From Saprospiraceae bacterium (lineage in GTDB: Bacteria > Bacteroidota > Bacteroidia > Chitinophagales > Saprospiraceae): a DNA stretch of 64,000 bases. This document shows, in pieces, positions 54,635 to 63,418 of this stretch (within the stretch, counting starts at the first letter, position 1; each line of letters starts with the position of its first letter). Position numbers and translations under genes: made by a program. The stretch is taken from assembly GCA_016722285.1 (NCBI GenBank), contig JADKGI010000002.1, positions 186,001 to 250,000 on the forward strand. The letters are read 5' to 3'. The notes below the pieces were generated by a model that searched no databases, had not been told where the DNA came from, and was given only the letters and a program-made list of their open reading frames with translations.

Positions 54635-54730
54635 CGCTAACATCGCCTGCAAGAAATTGGCGGCTCAGTGGTTAAATGAAGCTTTGTACTAAAAAACCTG
54701 CACATCGCCGAGCCGAAAAACATTAGATGC
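54635..54730 (+). repeat. attC-like recombination-site candidate (about 96 bp)
   Basis: It starts CGCTAACATCGCC, as at 53321, and ends AACATTAGATGCAATCC. CGGCTC (54661) pairs with GAGCCG (54710). The right core is degenerate (ATTAG for GTTAG). It lies 13 bp after the VOC gene. Confidence 0.42.
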
Positions 54731-55293
54731 AATCCTCCATATAAAACCCATATTCACTTCCTGAGCGAATATTTAGGGCATTGACAAAAGTAATAATATT
54801 GTCTTTATTCTATAAAAATAATCATAAAGCGATACATACAAATCCCGCTTTTGATACTTTCGGATGAAATATTTGTAGAAGAATTTCTAAAGACACATAT
54901 GAATTCCTGTTTGCAGTTTGCCAGATATACTCACAATATATCAAAGCCCCATTTTATCCCGAATGATGTCTGAAGTAAAATAAAATGGAATTTATGATGG
55001 AGTTTTCAGAAATGTACATTATTTTTATTTTGCCAAATGGAGATACTATGCACACAATCAGCCCTGTCTTAGTCAGGATATGGGTAGGAATAAAAAAATT
55101 AACATCTCCGAATGTATCGCAACATAATAAATTGAAGAATTCAAGATAGAAATGGACTAAGATTTTATAAAAAATAACCGTGCACAAATGTATTAATAAC
55201 GTTTGTACACAACTTTAAAGTCATTGAACATTATTCGGCTACAATATTTATAACTTTTTGAATATAAATGGTTTATGAAAGTGTGTAAAAGGG
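54731..55293. other. Gene-free gap
   Basis: About 560 bp, AT-rich, with stops in all frames. GTGCACAAATGTATTAATAACGTTTGTACAC at 55180-55210 is partly palindromic (GTGCACAAA and TTTGTACAC) and might be an operator or a terminator-like hairpin. Nothing else is supported. Confidence 0.35.
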
Positions 55294-55965
55294 ATGTTTT
55301 CGACATTGAAAATCTTAGCACTAGTCGCTATTGATGGGAAGATCATTAATTCTAAATGTTTTGGATATGCAAGCAGAGTGCTATTAGTAAAAAATACAAT
55401 AGATACAAAATTTCGAAGAGGGTCTATTTCCAAACCTATTACAGCCATCGCAAATATGATCCTTATTGAGAGAAGACTTATCGATGCAAACGAACATCTA
55501 TCCACATACAATTCTGATATTCCAGTGACTTGAAAAGATATTACTATACATCAAATATTAACTCACACATCACACCTTGCCAATCAGCCGGAAGATATGG
55601 AGAAAAAACATAAACTTACAATTGAAAAAACATTTGAGATATATCAAAGCCTTCCGTTAGTGCATAAGTCTGGTACCGCTATGAATTATAATAATACGGG
55701 ATATTTTGTTCTTTCAATAATCATAGAGAAAGTTAGTTATCTGCCACTTGATTCTTTTGTTCAAGAGGAGATTTTTGAAAAATTGGGAATGGTCAATTCT
55801 GGCGGAGATTACCCTAATCGAATATTAATGCAGAGAGCGGAAGGATACGAAGTTAATGCTGATGGAAAGGTAGAGAATGCTGAATTTGATAATATGCTCA
55901 TAAAAAGAGTGGCAGGAAACAGCACAAACGGCAATTTGACAAATTTAAGTAACATAGAAAAATGA
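55294..55965 (+). pseudogene. Serine hydrolase (beta-lactamase-related) with premature stop
   Basis: The two open halves are in the same frame, separated only by TGA at 55531-55533, where the family has Trp (PVT-W-KDITIHQILTHTS). It keeps RGSISKPITA (SxxK) and MNYNNTGYFV (YxN). The N-terminus lacks a signal peptide and about the first 40 residues of related proteins, and the C-terminal third is missing, so decay goes beyond one stop. It overlaps the amidase start by 4 bp. A single G-to-A change or sequencing error would explain the stop alone, but not the truncations. Confidence 0.75.
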
Positions 55966-57587
55966 AGACAAAAACAAAAAAAACTCTAAAGTGGATAGGA
56001 ATAGTTCTTGGTTCACTAATATTAATTGTTGTTTCATTAGGGATTTATGTGTATTCTCTTATTCCTAAATATAAAGGCGAGTGCCCACCTTTGCAGACTT
56101 TTTTGTTTACCAAGCCGAAAACAAACTTGCTTATGGAAGGGAAGTATATTTACAAACCAGCTACAGAATTGGCTGCTATGATACGCAACCATGAAGCGAC
56201 TTCTTATGATATAGTGAAAGAATTTATTGCAAACATTAAAAACAACAATTACAAATACAATGCAATAGTTTGGCTGCGTGAAAATGAGGCTTTAGAAGAA
56301 GCAATAAAGGCAGATGAAGCTGTTGCACGCGGTGACAGTTTACCTATTTTGCATGGTGTACCTGTCACAGTAAAAGAGATGTTTTGGGTGAAGGGATTGA
56401 CCAATAACCTGAATGCAAAAATGATGGGAGGCTTTATTGCACCCGAAGATGGTGCTTTAGTGAAGCAACTCAAAAAATCAGGTGCTATCATTCTAGGAAC
56501 ATCCAATGTGCCATTTATGCTCGGTGACTTTCAAACCTATGGGGAAATATATCCAACCTGCAATAATCCTTATGACACAACCAAAACACCGGGAGGTAGT
56601 TCAGGAGGCAGTGCGGCTGCATTGGCTGCTGGTTTTACACCTCTTGAACTCGGTAGCGACCTCGGTGGAAGTATTTCTGTTCCTTCTGCCTTTTGCGGGG
56701 TATATGGATTGAAAACAACATTTGGCACGTTAAACATGACGCAGGGAACCGGACCAGATACCATAACTAAATACTCAAGATTTGCTATGGGAGTTCCTGG
56801 CCCTATGGCAAGAACAGCCGAAGATATAGAACTGATGTGGCTGGCTCTCCGGGAAACACCAATAGACCAACGATTTCAACAAGAAACAAAATGGCAACAA
56901 TCATCTGACAAAGAATTGAATCAATACAGAATTGGATGGACTGATGACTGGCAATCCGCCAAAGTGGGAAATGATGTTAAGGAGAAATTGCATTTGATTA
57001 TTACATTACTTAATGAACAAGGAACTTATACGGAAAAGAACGTTCCTGAATTAAATACTGACATGCAAAAATCATTTTTTAAATCATACGCTTTAATGTT
57101 TGCAGAAAACCAACCTTGGATAATGCGGAAATTGATAAGTATGGATTTTAGCAAATTTGATGACGGTTCAACTGACATGACTGCATTTTATGACGCCATG
57201 AATAATCCGGGAGAAGAAAACTGGAAACAGTGGCAACAAGAAAATGCCGTACTTATTGAGGCATGGGAAAAATATTTTAAAAAATTCAATTTTGTAATTT
57301 GTCCCGTAACATACGGAGCAGCATTTAATAAATGTAAATTAGGAACTCCCATAGAAACAACGGAAGGTAAAATTGCCTATTCATTTTATTCAATTCCTTA
57401 CTCGATTGTATTTGCTGCAACCGGACATCCAGCTGTAACAATTCCAGTAGGCTTTAATAAAGAGGGATTGCCAATAGGAGTGCAAATTGTGGGTTCATAT
57501 TATTCAGAACCTGAACTATTACACTTCACTAAATTGGTTGAAAAGCTATTGCTAAAATTTCAGAAGGCCAATAACATTTTAAAATGA
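55962..57587 (+). CDS. Amidase-signature family hydrolase, membrane-anchored
   Basis: A 541-residue amidase with an N-terminal anchor (WIGIVLGSLILIVVSLGIYV). The catalytic triad is present: Lys in VPVTVKEMF, cis-Ser in TPGGSSGGSAAALAAGF, and the nucleophile Ser in GSDLGGSISVPSAFCG. It resembles fatty-acid-amide-hydrolase-like and GatA-type amidases but is not GatA, since it has a signal anchor and is alone. It starts inside the end of the broken serine hydrolase gene (ATGA). The substrate is unknown. Confidence 0.88.
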   Translation: MKTKTKKTLKWIGIVLGSLILIVVSLGIYVYSLIPKYKGECPPLQTFLFTKPKTNLLMEGKYIYKPATELAAMIRNHEATSYDIVKEFIANIKNNNYKYNAIVWLRENEALEEAIKADEAVARGDSLPILHGVPVTVKEMFWVKGLTNNLNAKMMGGFIAPEDGALVKQLKKSGAIILGTSNVPFMLGDFQTYGEIYPTCNNPYDTTKTPGGSSGGSAAALAAGFTPLELGSDLGGSISVPSAFCGVYGLKTTFGTLNMTQGTGPDTITKYSRFAMGVPGPMARTAEDIELMWLALRETPIDQRFQQETKWQQSSDKELNQYRIGWTDDWQSAKVGNDVKEKLHLIITLLNEQGTYTEKNVPELNTDMQKSFFKSYALMFAENQPWIMRKLISMDFSKFDDGSTDMTAFYDAMNNPGEENWKQWQQENAVLIEAWEKYFKKFNFVICPVTYGAAFNKCKLGTPIETTEGKIAYSFYSIPYSIVFAATGHPAVTIPVGFNKEGLPIGVQIVGSYYSEPELLHFTKLVEKLLLKFQKANNILK

Positions 57588-57646
57588 AACGACAGAAAAG
57601 TATATGCACAGAACAAAGGTTTTGTGGTGGTGGCTATTTTATTTGA

Positions 57647-58358
57647 CGCAACTCACTTATCAAAATCAAGAGCAAAATTTTTAAACAACAAATAGACAAA
57701 ACAAAAAATATTTTAGCGCTGACACCAATTTTGGGGGCACTAATTTTTTTGTTGCGCTTTATGTTGTTGCGACACTATTATATCCAGGTGGCTCACAGCT
57801 TGACAAGAATTCTGTTGGATTTAGTTGGACAAACAACTATTGGTGCAACTTGCTCAACGAGATTGCAATTAACGGACAACCTAATCCTGCTAAACCTATA
57901 GCTTTGACAGGAATGTTTGTACTTTGTTTGACACTTTCCGTCTTTTGGTTCATCTTGCCAAGACAAATCTATATCAGCAAAGGCTTAAAACTTACAATTC
58001 AAGTTTCAGTTATTTTTTCAATGACGGTTGCATTCTTATTATTTACAAACTTAAACCACGACTTAGTGACGAATCTTGCTTCATCGTTTGGAGCGATGGC
58101 AACAATTGTAACTTTCATCGGACTTTACAAAAACAAATTATTTGGACTTTTGCATTTGGGCTTTTAAATATTTTATTTGTAGGACTCAACAACCTGTGCT
58201 ATTACAATAAAGAGTTGATTGTTTATTTGCCGGTTATTCAAAAAATAAGTTTTGCGACATTTTTAGTTTGGGTTTGCTGCATTAGCGTAAAACTCTTTCG
58301 TGGGACAGAAAAACAGCCTCCAACACAGGGTTTTGTTCAAGTTGGGCAGCCGGAATAA
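57647..58358 (+). pseudogene. DUF998-type membrane protein, at least two frameshifts
   Basis: The coding signal moves through three frames: NILALTPILGALIFLL (after 57700), then FFVALYVVATLLYPGGSQLD and GFSWTNNYWCNLLNE, then after 58140 IIWTFAFGLLNILFVGLNN to the stop at 58358. The breaks lie at the T7 run (57734-57740) and near TTATTTGG (58138-58145). YPGGS with the NYWCNLL motif and six TM segments fits DUF998. The left limit is the first codon after an in-frame stop; no ATG is evident. True decay and indel errors are both possible. Confidence 0.6.
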
Positions 58359-58569
58359 CATTGAGCATTTGAAATTCTGTTCAGCTTTTGTTCGGGCCGG
58401 AGGTACATCGTTGAACTTTTATTCTTAATTTAAACTTTATATTCTCAATCAGCCGCGTTTTCAGACAAAAGGGAATACAATTCATAACCTGTACAAAGCC
58501 CTGTTCGTCAGCGGTAATACCGGCGGAGATGCCGGGATTCTGTTCTTATTATTGCTAAAAATAAAAATT

Positions 58570-59022
58570 ATGATGGAGATATTTTATGCGATGTCAGCTG
58601 GGATTTTAGGAATATTTACAGGCACACAAATTGCCGAAGCCATTCTTTTTGTTCCTTATTGGAAAGGGCTGGAACCTAAAACATTCTTTTTGCTTCATAA
58701 AACTTATGGACCTAAAATTTATCAATTCTTCGCTCCACTGACAATTATTGCTACCATAATCCCTACTGCGACAGCCATATATAGCTGGTTTTCCAATTCG
58801 CCAGGGATGATATTCTCTGTGTTAATGGGCGTTTTTGCTTTGCTATTTTTTTGTACCTATTTCCTGTATTTCAAAAAGGCAAACCAAAGTTTTGCAGATG
58901 GTAGTTTGACCGAGGCAGAGTTGCCAATTGAATTGGAAAGATGGGAAAAATGGCACTGGGCAAGGATATATTTAGAAATGGCGGCATTGATTTGTTCATT
59001 GATTGCGATAATTCAAATCTGA
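58570..59022 (+). CDS. Small four-TM membrane protein (DUF1772-like)
   Basis: A 150-residue integral membrane protein with four hydrophobic segments (FYAMSAGILGIFTGTQIAEA, FFAPLTIIATIIPTATAIYS, SVLMGVFALLFFCTYFLYF, YLEMAALICSLIAIIQ). WEKWHWARIYLE before TM4 is typical of DUF1772/anthrone-oxygenase-like proteins. ATG 58570 follows a weak purine-rich site. The function is unknown. The preceding 58359-58569 region contains GTCAGCGGTAATACCGGC, a possible degenerate attC right end. Confidence 0.7.
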   Translation: MMEIFYAMSAGILGIFTGTQIAEAILFVPYWKGLEPKTFFLLHKTYGPKIYQFFAPLTIIATIIPTATAIYSWFSNSPGMIFSVLMGVFALLFFCTYFLYFKKANQSFADGSLTEAELPIELERWEKWHWARIYLEMAALICSLIAIIQI

Positions 59023-59075
59023 CAACACAATGTGTTCAGTGATTTCGTATCACGATTTTCTCGTCTCAGGACGAT

Positions 59076-59163
59076 ATCGTTCAGTCTTACTCTCCTGATA
59101 AACTGCTTTTATAAGCAGTTTGTACAACTCAAATAAGAGTTGTACATTTGCAATTCATGGCAC
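59076..59163 (+). repeat. Promoter element, tail-only copy 3
   Basis: Only the last ~85 bp of the element at 49406-49766 are present (from CTTACTCTCC...GATAAACTGC to TACATTTGC). It has two perfect palindromes: AAACTGCTT-ttat-AAGCAGTTT (59100-59121) and TGTACAACTC-N6-GAGTTGTACA (59121-59146). It is better preserved than the longer copies, which suggests the tail is the functional part. Confidence 0.72.
59119..59150 (+). promoter_or_regulatory. Consensus promoter inside copy 3 of the element
   Basis: TTTG at 59119-59122 and TACATTTG at 59143-59150 are 20 bp apart, the same geometry as at 49711. The perfect 10-bp palindrome fills the spacer and overlaps the -7 box. No convincing gene begins downstream before the IS4-type element, so the transcript would be an untranslated RNA or read toward the kdp region. 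Confidence 0.65.
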
Positions 59164-59455
59164 AAACAATGTGGAAATCGACAATAGTATTCACACGATC
59201 AGTTATTGCGTTCCCATATCCTTTACCAGTAATAGTAGGACGGACCCGACACGAAATACAATTTCACTGTTCCGTGACACATTCTGACTTAGCTATGTTG
59301 ATATGCAATCAGACCCAACTGGTTTTAAAAATTTTACCATCGCACATTTAAAATAGTCTTTCCGATGCACTTTGCCCATTTGGTTTTGCCCGACACACGA
59401 GCCGACTCACAGCCAAACCAAAAAAGCCAATCTTGTCAACGCTAAAAAGGACATA

Positions 59456-59494
59456 CATCTTTACAAAATCTTTATAGCTAAAAATATAACTTTG
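59456..59494 (+). promoter_or_regulatory. Direct-repeat regulator box and -7 element of the kdpDE promoter
   Basis: CTTTACAAAATCTTTAT (59459-59475) holds two CTTTA(T) units 11 bp apart, the one-turn spacing of OmpR/KdpE-type binding sites. Twelve bp on is TAACTTTG (59487-59494), a -7 box with no -33 partner, as in activator-dependent promoters. The same box occurs at 63159. The IS4-type insertion begins at 59499, just after the -7 box. Confidence 0.5.
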
Positions 59495-59498
59495 CAAT

Positions 59499-60906
59499 CA
59501 CTGTTAACCGACTTAAATTATAATTCATCAAATATCACTCGTAAACAACTGACTGTCAATGACCATTGTTTAAGACTTCCTTTAGTACCCCATATTTTAA
59601 AAGATCGATAATTGAGGACAGGGTGATTTATTTTTGTCTTTGTGGCTTTTACATAAGTTCTGCGGCTGTTTTCAACCATCCAGATTACATCTATGAGGCT
59701 TATCATGTGGATCCTGACCAATGCTGCCACTGTAGAGAAGGCTTTTTTGTTTCAGATTTTACTTTTAGAACCAGGAGTAGTAATTGTGCTATCAATGTGC
59801 ACCATATTTGTGTCTTTATCCCGTTTTCTGTTTCTGAATAGAAAAAGTGCAATTGAAAATTTTGTTTCAACTTCTTGAACAGGAGCTCTATATTCCACCT
59901 GAGTTTATATATATAAGCGACTTCTTCTCTTTTTATTTCAAAGTTATTGGTGATAAACTCATATACCCTTCCTTTTTCGTCTTTGTATGTGACTTTCCTC
60001 AAGCACAACGCTTTTTCTTCTCCGTTGTCCTTGTATTTAAGGTGTATGTGTTCTTCTTTTGAGACACCATATTCTGTGTCGTTCAGTTCTTTACAATATG
60101 TTTGTTCTATGATGTCATATACTGCATTTTTCTTCAATCTACATACAAAATTAATCTTCTTGCCTGTAAATTTAGCAAATTGAGGTAATGGTTATAGGCC
60201 CTGTCAAACACCACCATACTATGCTCGGGAAGGTTTAGGTATTGAATAAAAGTTTTATCATGACATTTGGCCTCGCTGATCTTTACAAACGCAGGGGTAT
60301 CAGCGTGTGCATCAATGAGCATATGGACTTTGAGCCCACCTTTCTTCCTGCCGTCATCCTTTGGATTGCGCCCCACACCTTTCATAATATCAGAGAATAG
60401 TCTAATGGTACTCGAATCAAAGATAAATAGGTCGCTGAATGATACATTATTAATGCGGCTGACCGACAAAATTGGCTTAAAATGTTGCAAAGTTCAAAGT
60501 ACAGCTTTTCAAAAACACGTTGTCCCGTTCTCTCAATCCATCACCGGCAGTACTCCTGGCAGGTGACGATTTAAGTCCAAGATGATTTAATTTACCTTGC
60601 ATTCCCATCATTCCATCACATATTTCACCCATAGAATCACATCTGCTATATTCCAAAAGCATAGTGATCAGTTGTGTCCAAGCAGGAATGACCTGTAATG
60701 CTTATCTGTTTTGTGGGTTAGTGCTAATATTGAAAACTTATCTTTTGGTATAAAATCAATCAATTGTTTGAAAATTGGCTGACCGACTAAATTTTTTGAG
60801 TTATCTTTGACTGTCATACTTAGTGTGTTTGGTAGCCAAAAGGTATGACAAAAGGGTTAATCTTTGAGGTTAACCCACCTTTTTATTTTTAAGTCGGTTA
60901 GTAGTG
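59499..60906 (-). mobile_element. IS4-family insertion sequence (1408 bp) with 9-bp target duplication
   Basis: The ends are imperfect terminal inverted repeats: CACTGTTAACCGACTTAAA at the left and, on the minus strand from the right, CACTACTAACCGACTTAAA. CTTTGCAAT occurs directly on both sides (59490-59498 and 60907-60915), a 9-bp target-site duplication. It contains one degraded transposase on the minus strand. Removing it rejoins a promoter to the kdpD start. Confidence 0.85.
59518..60817 (-). pseudogene. IS4-family transposase with multiple frameshifts
   Basis: About 430 codons broken over several frames. It starts MTVKDNSKNLVGQPIFKQLI at 60817, then AWTQLITMLLEYSRCDSMGE, then FSDLFIFDSSTIRLFSDIMK (first catalytic Asp), MVVFDRAYNHYLNLL (second Asp), and YIYKLRWNIELLFKKLKQNF, which is the IS4 YREK signature with the catalytic Glu. 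The last frame continues AALVRIHMISLIDVI to the left inverted repeat. Joins lie near 60690, 60480, 60140 and 59720. It is inactive as read. Confidence 0.82.
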
Positions 60907-60922
60907 CTTTGCAATAAAAAAA

Positions 60923-62005
60923 TTGGATATTCTAAAAACAAGAAGTTACAGTAAAATAAACCAATATGTAATAAGTATTGTACTTATTTCAATTACTACA
61001 GTTATTTGTTTTTTTTCAGTTGAATTTGTCGGGTATCAAGCTGTTGCTCTAATTTTACTATTGGCGGTTTCTCTTAATGCCATTTTATTTGACATTTTTC
61101 CAGTGCTTTTTTCAGCTTTGTTGAGTGCATTAATTTGGAATTTTTTATTTATTCCCCCCATTTTTACTTTTCAAATTGATAATATTGGAGATTCATTGAT
61201 GTTTTTGATGTATTTTGTCATTGCTTTAATCAATGCAGTGTTAACGTTCAAAATCAAGGACTTTCAACAAAAGGCAAAAGAAAAGGAAAACAAAGAAAAG
61301 AGTATAAAACTCTATAATACATTGCTGAATTCTCTTTCGCACGAATTAAGAACACCCATTTCAACTATTATTGGAGCCATTGATACAATCAAGGATAAAC
61401 AAACAAAACTTTCTGACAACAACCGAGAAGAACTGTATTCCGAAATTGAAATTGCAGGTTTTCGCTTAAATAGACAAGTAAAAAACTTACTGAATATGAG
61501 CAGACTTGAAGCGGGATTCATTCAACCAAAAAACGACTGGTGCGATTTAAATGAACTTGTTTTTACGGCAATTAAGGATGAGAAAGATGAACCCAACAAT
61601 AACAAGATTGAGTTTACGCCCAACGAAAATTTGCCTTTATTTAAGTTTGATAGCGGTTTGGTCGAACAAATTTTACAAAACATCATCCATAATGCTTTGC
61701 AACATACTCCTAACAACTCAACGATAACCGTTGAATTAAACCACCGAGAAACGCATTGCATCATTCAAATTTCAGATAACGGCAAAGGATTTCCTGAAAA
61801 CGAAATAAATTTGGTTTTCAACAAATTTTACCGATTGAACAACACCGCAACAGGCGGAACAGGATTAGGGCTTTCCATAGTAAAAGGTTTTACTGAAGCT
61901 ATGAACGGAACAATTCAGTTGGAAAATTTATCACAAGGTGGTGCAAAATTCACCATTGAAATCCCTGCGGAAACATCGTATGTTAATAATTTAAAAAATG
62001 AATAA
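60923..62005 (+). CDS. kdpD: DUF4118 sensor histidine kinase (KdpD C-terminal type)
   Basis: A 360-residue kinase corresponding to the C-terminal half of KdpD. Four TM segments of DUF4118 (to residue ~115) are followed by HisKA with LNSLSHELRTPISTIIG (phospho-His) and HATPase motifs LQNIIHNALQHTP (N box), SDNGKGFPENE and GGTGLGLSIVKG. The N-terminal KdpD/Usp domain is absent, as in split Bacteroidota systems. The only in-frame start is TTG at 60923, 16 bp after the IS; no ATG precedes the TM region, so the insertion or a base error may have damaged the start. Confidence 0.87.
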   Translation: MDILKTRSYSKINQYVISIVLISITTVICFFSVEFVGYQAVALILLLAVSLNAILFDIFPVLFSALLSALIWNFLFIPPIFTFQIDNIGDSLMFLMYFVIALINAVLTFKIKDFQQKAKEKENKEKSIKLYNTLLNSLSHELRTPISTIIGAIDTIKDKQTKLSDNNREELYSEIEIAGFRLNRQVKNLLNMSRLEAGFIQPKNDWCDLNELVFTAIKDEKDEPNNNKIEFTPNENLPLFKFDSGLVEQILQNIIHNALQHTPNNSTITVELNHRETHCIIQISDNGKGFPENEINLVFNKFYRLNNTATGGTGLGLSIVKGFTEAMNGTIQLENLSQGGAKFTIEIPAETSYVNNLKNE

Positions 62006-62675
62006 GGCAGAAATACTTATAATAGATGACGAGCCTCAAATACGTAAATTGCTTCAAATCAATTTAGAAAGCAACGATTATAAAGTCGTTCAGGCAAGCA
62101 CGGGAAAAGAAGGAATGATTCTCGCTGCTTCTCACCCACCCGATTTAATATTGCTGGACATTGGGCTACCCGACAAAAACGGACACCAAATTTTGCAGGA
62201 GCTTAAAGAATGGTATAACAAACCCATTATCATACTTTCGGTAGAAGACAGCGAATCCGATATTGTAGCAGCATTAGATAATGGAGCAACCGATTATTTA
62301 ACCAAGCCTTTCCGTACAGGTGAACTTTTGGCACGAATCCGGTCCGCAATTAAGCGAAATCAAAATACTGAAAATATCTCAACAGTCATTTGTGGTGATA
62401 TTGAAATAGACCTGATTGCTCGAATTGTTAAGAAAAACAACGAAATAATAAAACTCACCTCCACAGAGTATAACTTATTGGCACTGTTTGCCAAAAATGA
62501 AGGCAAAGTATTGACACACCAATATATCCTAAAAGAAATTTGGGGCGTTGGCTACCAAACCGAAACCCAATATCTACGGGTTTTTGTAGGTACGCTTCGT
62601 AAAAAAATAGAAAACAACCCTAACAATCCACAACACTTCATTACCGAAAGCGGTATTGGTTATCGTTTTCAATAA
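61998..62675 (+). CDS. kdpE: Response regulator, KdpE/OmpR family
   Basis: A 225-residue response regulator. The receiver has IIDDEPQIRKLL (acidic pair), PDLILLDIGLPDKNG (phospho-Asp about residue 52), ILSVEDSESD and TKPFRTGELLARIR (Lys). The C-terminal winged helix ends with QYLRVFVGTLRKKIENNP, ITESGIGYRF. It overlaps the kinase gene by 8 bp. KdpDE responds to K+ limitation or turgor in studied bacteria. No kdpFABC is seen, but kup follows within 1.1 kb. Confidence 0.9.
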   Translation: MNKAEILIIDDEPQIRKLLQINLESNDYKVVQASTGKEGMILAASHPPDLILLDIGLPDKNGHQILQELKEWYNKPIIILSVEDSESDIVAALDNGATDYLTKPFRTGELLARIRSAIKRNQNTENISTVICGDIEIDLIARIVKKNNEIIKLTSTEYNLLALFAKNEGKVLTHQYILKEIWGVGYQTETQYLRVFVGTLRKKIENNPNNPQHFITESGIGYRFQ

Positions 62676-62771
62676 ACTTCCTTATACAATCTTTACTTCC
62701 TCCTAAAAGATTTTATCTTTTACTTATAGTTATTGCCGTTATTTTGCTATTGAATAAAATTCAAACCAATT

Positions 62772-62858
62772 ATGCATACTGTAGGTGTAATTTTACTAAT
62801 TGCTATGATACTCTTTCTTTTAATTATGTCGCCTATAGATGTTTATAAAAAAAAGTAA
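62772..62858 (+). CDS. KdpF-like single-TM small peptide
   Basis: A 28-residue open frame, MHTVGVILLIAMILFLLIMS then PIDVYKKK, with one TM helix and a basic tail. Size and topology resemble KdpF, which stabilises the KdpABC pump, but no kdpA follows. It could be the only remnant of a kdpFABC operon or a distinct small membrane protein. Confidence 0.45.
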   Translation: MHTVGVILLIAMILFLLIMSPIDVYKKK

Positions 62859-62970
62859 AACACTGTTTTTTACTATTCTCATTTTTATAATATTTTTATG
62901 CTAGTCATTTCAATTTTGATATTCTAATTATAAAAAACGTCTTAAATTTGGTCATTCTCAATAAAAGAAG

Positions 62971-63093
62971 ATGACAGATTGTAATATCAATATTTTAACA
63001 ATAGTTGCTTTAACTATTGGTTTCATCATAATTATTTTGATGTCATTCTATGGCTTGTGCGAATCTTATAGAAATTTCAAAAAGTCTAATTAA
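62971..63093 (+). CDS. 40-residue single-TM small protein
   Basis: ATG at 62971, TAA at 63091-63093. It encodes NINILTIVALTIGFIIIILM followed by a charged tail YRNFKKSN. AAAGAAG before the ATG is a fair ribosome-binding site. It is one of two tiny membrane proteins between kdpE and kup. The function is unknown. Confidence 0.45.
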   Translation: MTDCNINILTIVALTIGFIIIILMSFYGLCESYRNFKKSN

Positions 63094-63158
63094 ATAATAT
63101 AGACTTTATACTTCCGAAAGGTAATGTCTAAAGATGTACTATGGTAATAATGCTTGTT

Positions 63159-63197
63159 CATCTTTATAAAATCTTTATGCAAGGCTATTAAACCTTG
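63159..63197 (+). promoter_or_regulatory. Second direct-repeat regulator box, upstream of kup
   Basis: CTTTATAAAATCTTTAT (63162-63178) matches the box at 59459 in 16 of 17 positions. A TAAACCTTG sequence lies at 63189-63197, at the same distance as TAACTTTG lies from the first box. This suggests one regulator, most simply KdpE, controls both leaders. It precedes the 51-codon frame at 63251 and the kup genes. Confidence 0.5.
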
Positions 63198-63250
63198 ATT
63201 TTTTGCTTATCCGTTTCGAATGATCTTTGTAGCATTAAAATGTTATAAAA

Positions 63251-63406
63251 ATGAAATGGAATTTTTTCTATGATGAAGATAATAGCAAACTCTACAAATC
63301 TATTCAAGATCGGAATAAAGACTTCAAATATTTAATTGTATCAACTAATATAAGGACAGTTCTTGAAACAGCATCTTTCACCTACTTCAAGTATTTCCAT
63401 TTCTAA
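63251..63406 (+). CDS. 51-residue hypothetical protein upstream of kup
   Basis: The open frame starts MKWNFFYDEDNSKLYKSIQD and ends TASFTYFKYFHF. It is polar and aromatic-rich with no TM helix. It is the first frame after the shared regulator box, 12 bp before the next gene, so it may be translated as a leader or small regulatory protein. Not recognised. Confidence 0.4.
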   Translation: MKWNFFYDEDNSKLYKSIQDRNKDFKYLIVSTNIRTVLETASFTYFKYFHF

Positions 63407-63418
63407 AATCAAGGTTGT

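Noticed and set aside
59148..59351. 67-codon plus-strand frame after promoter copy 3
   Set aside because: Its start overlaps the -7 box, the product has no family features, and the frame seems accidental.
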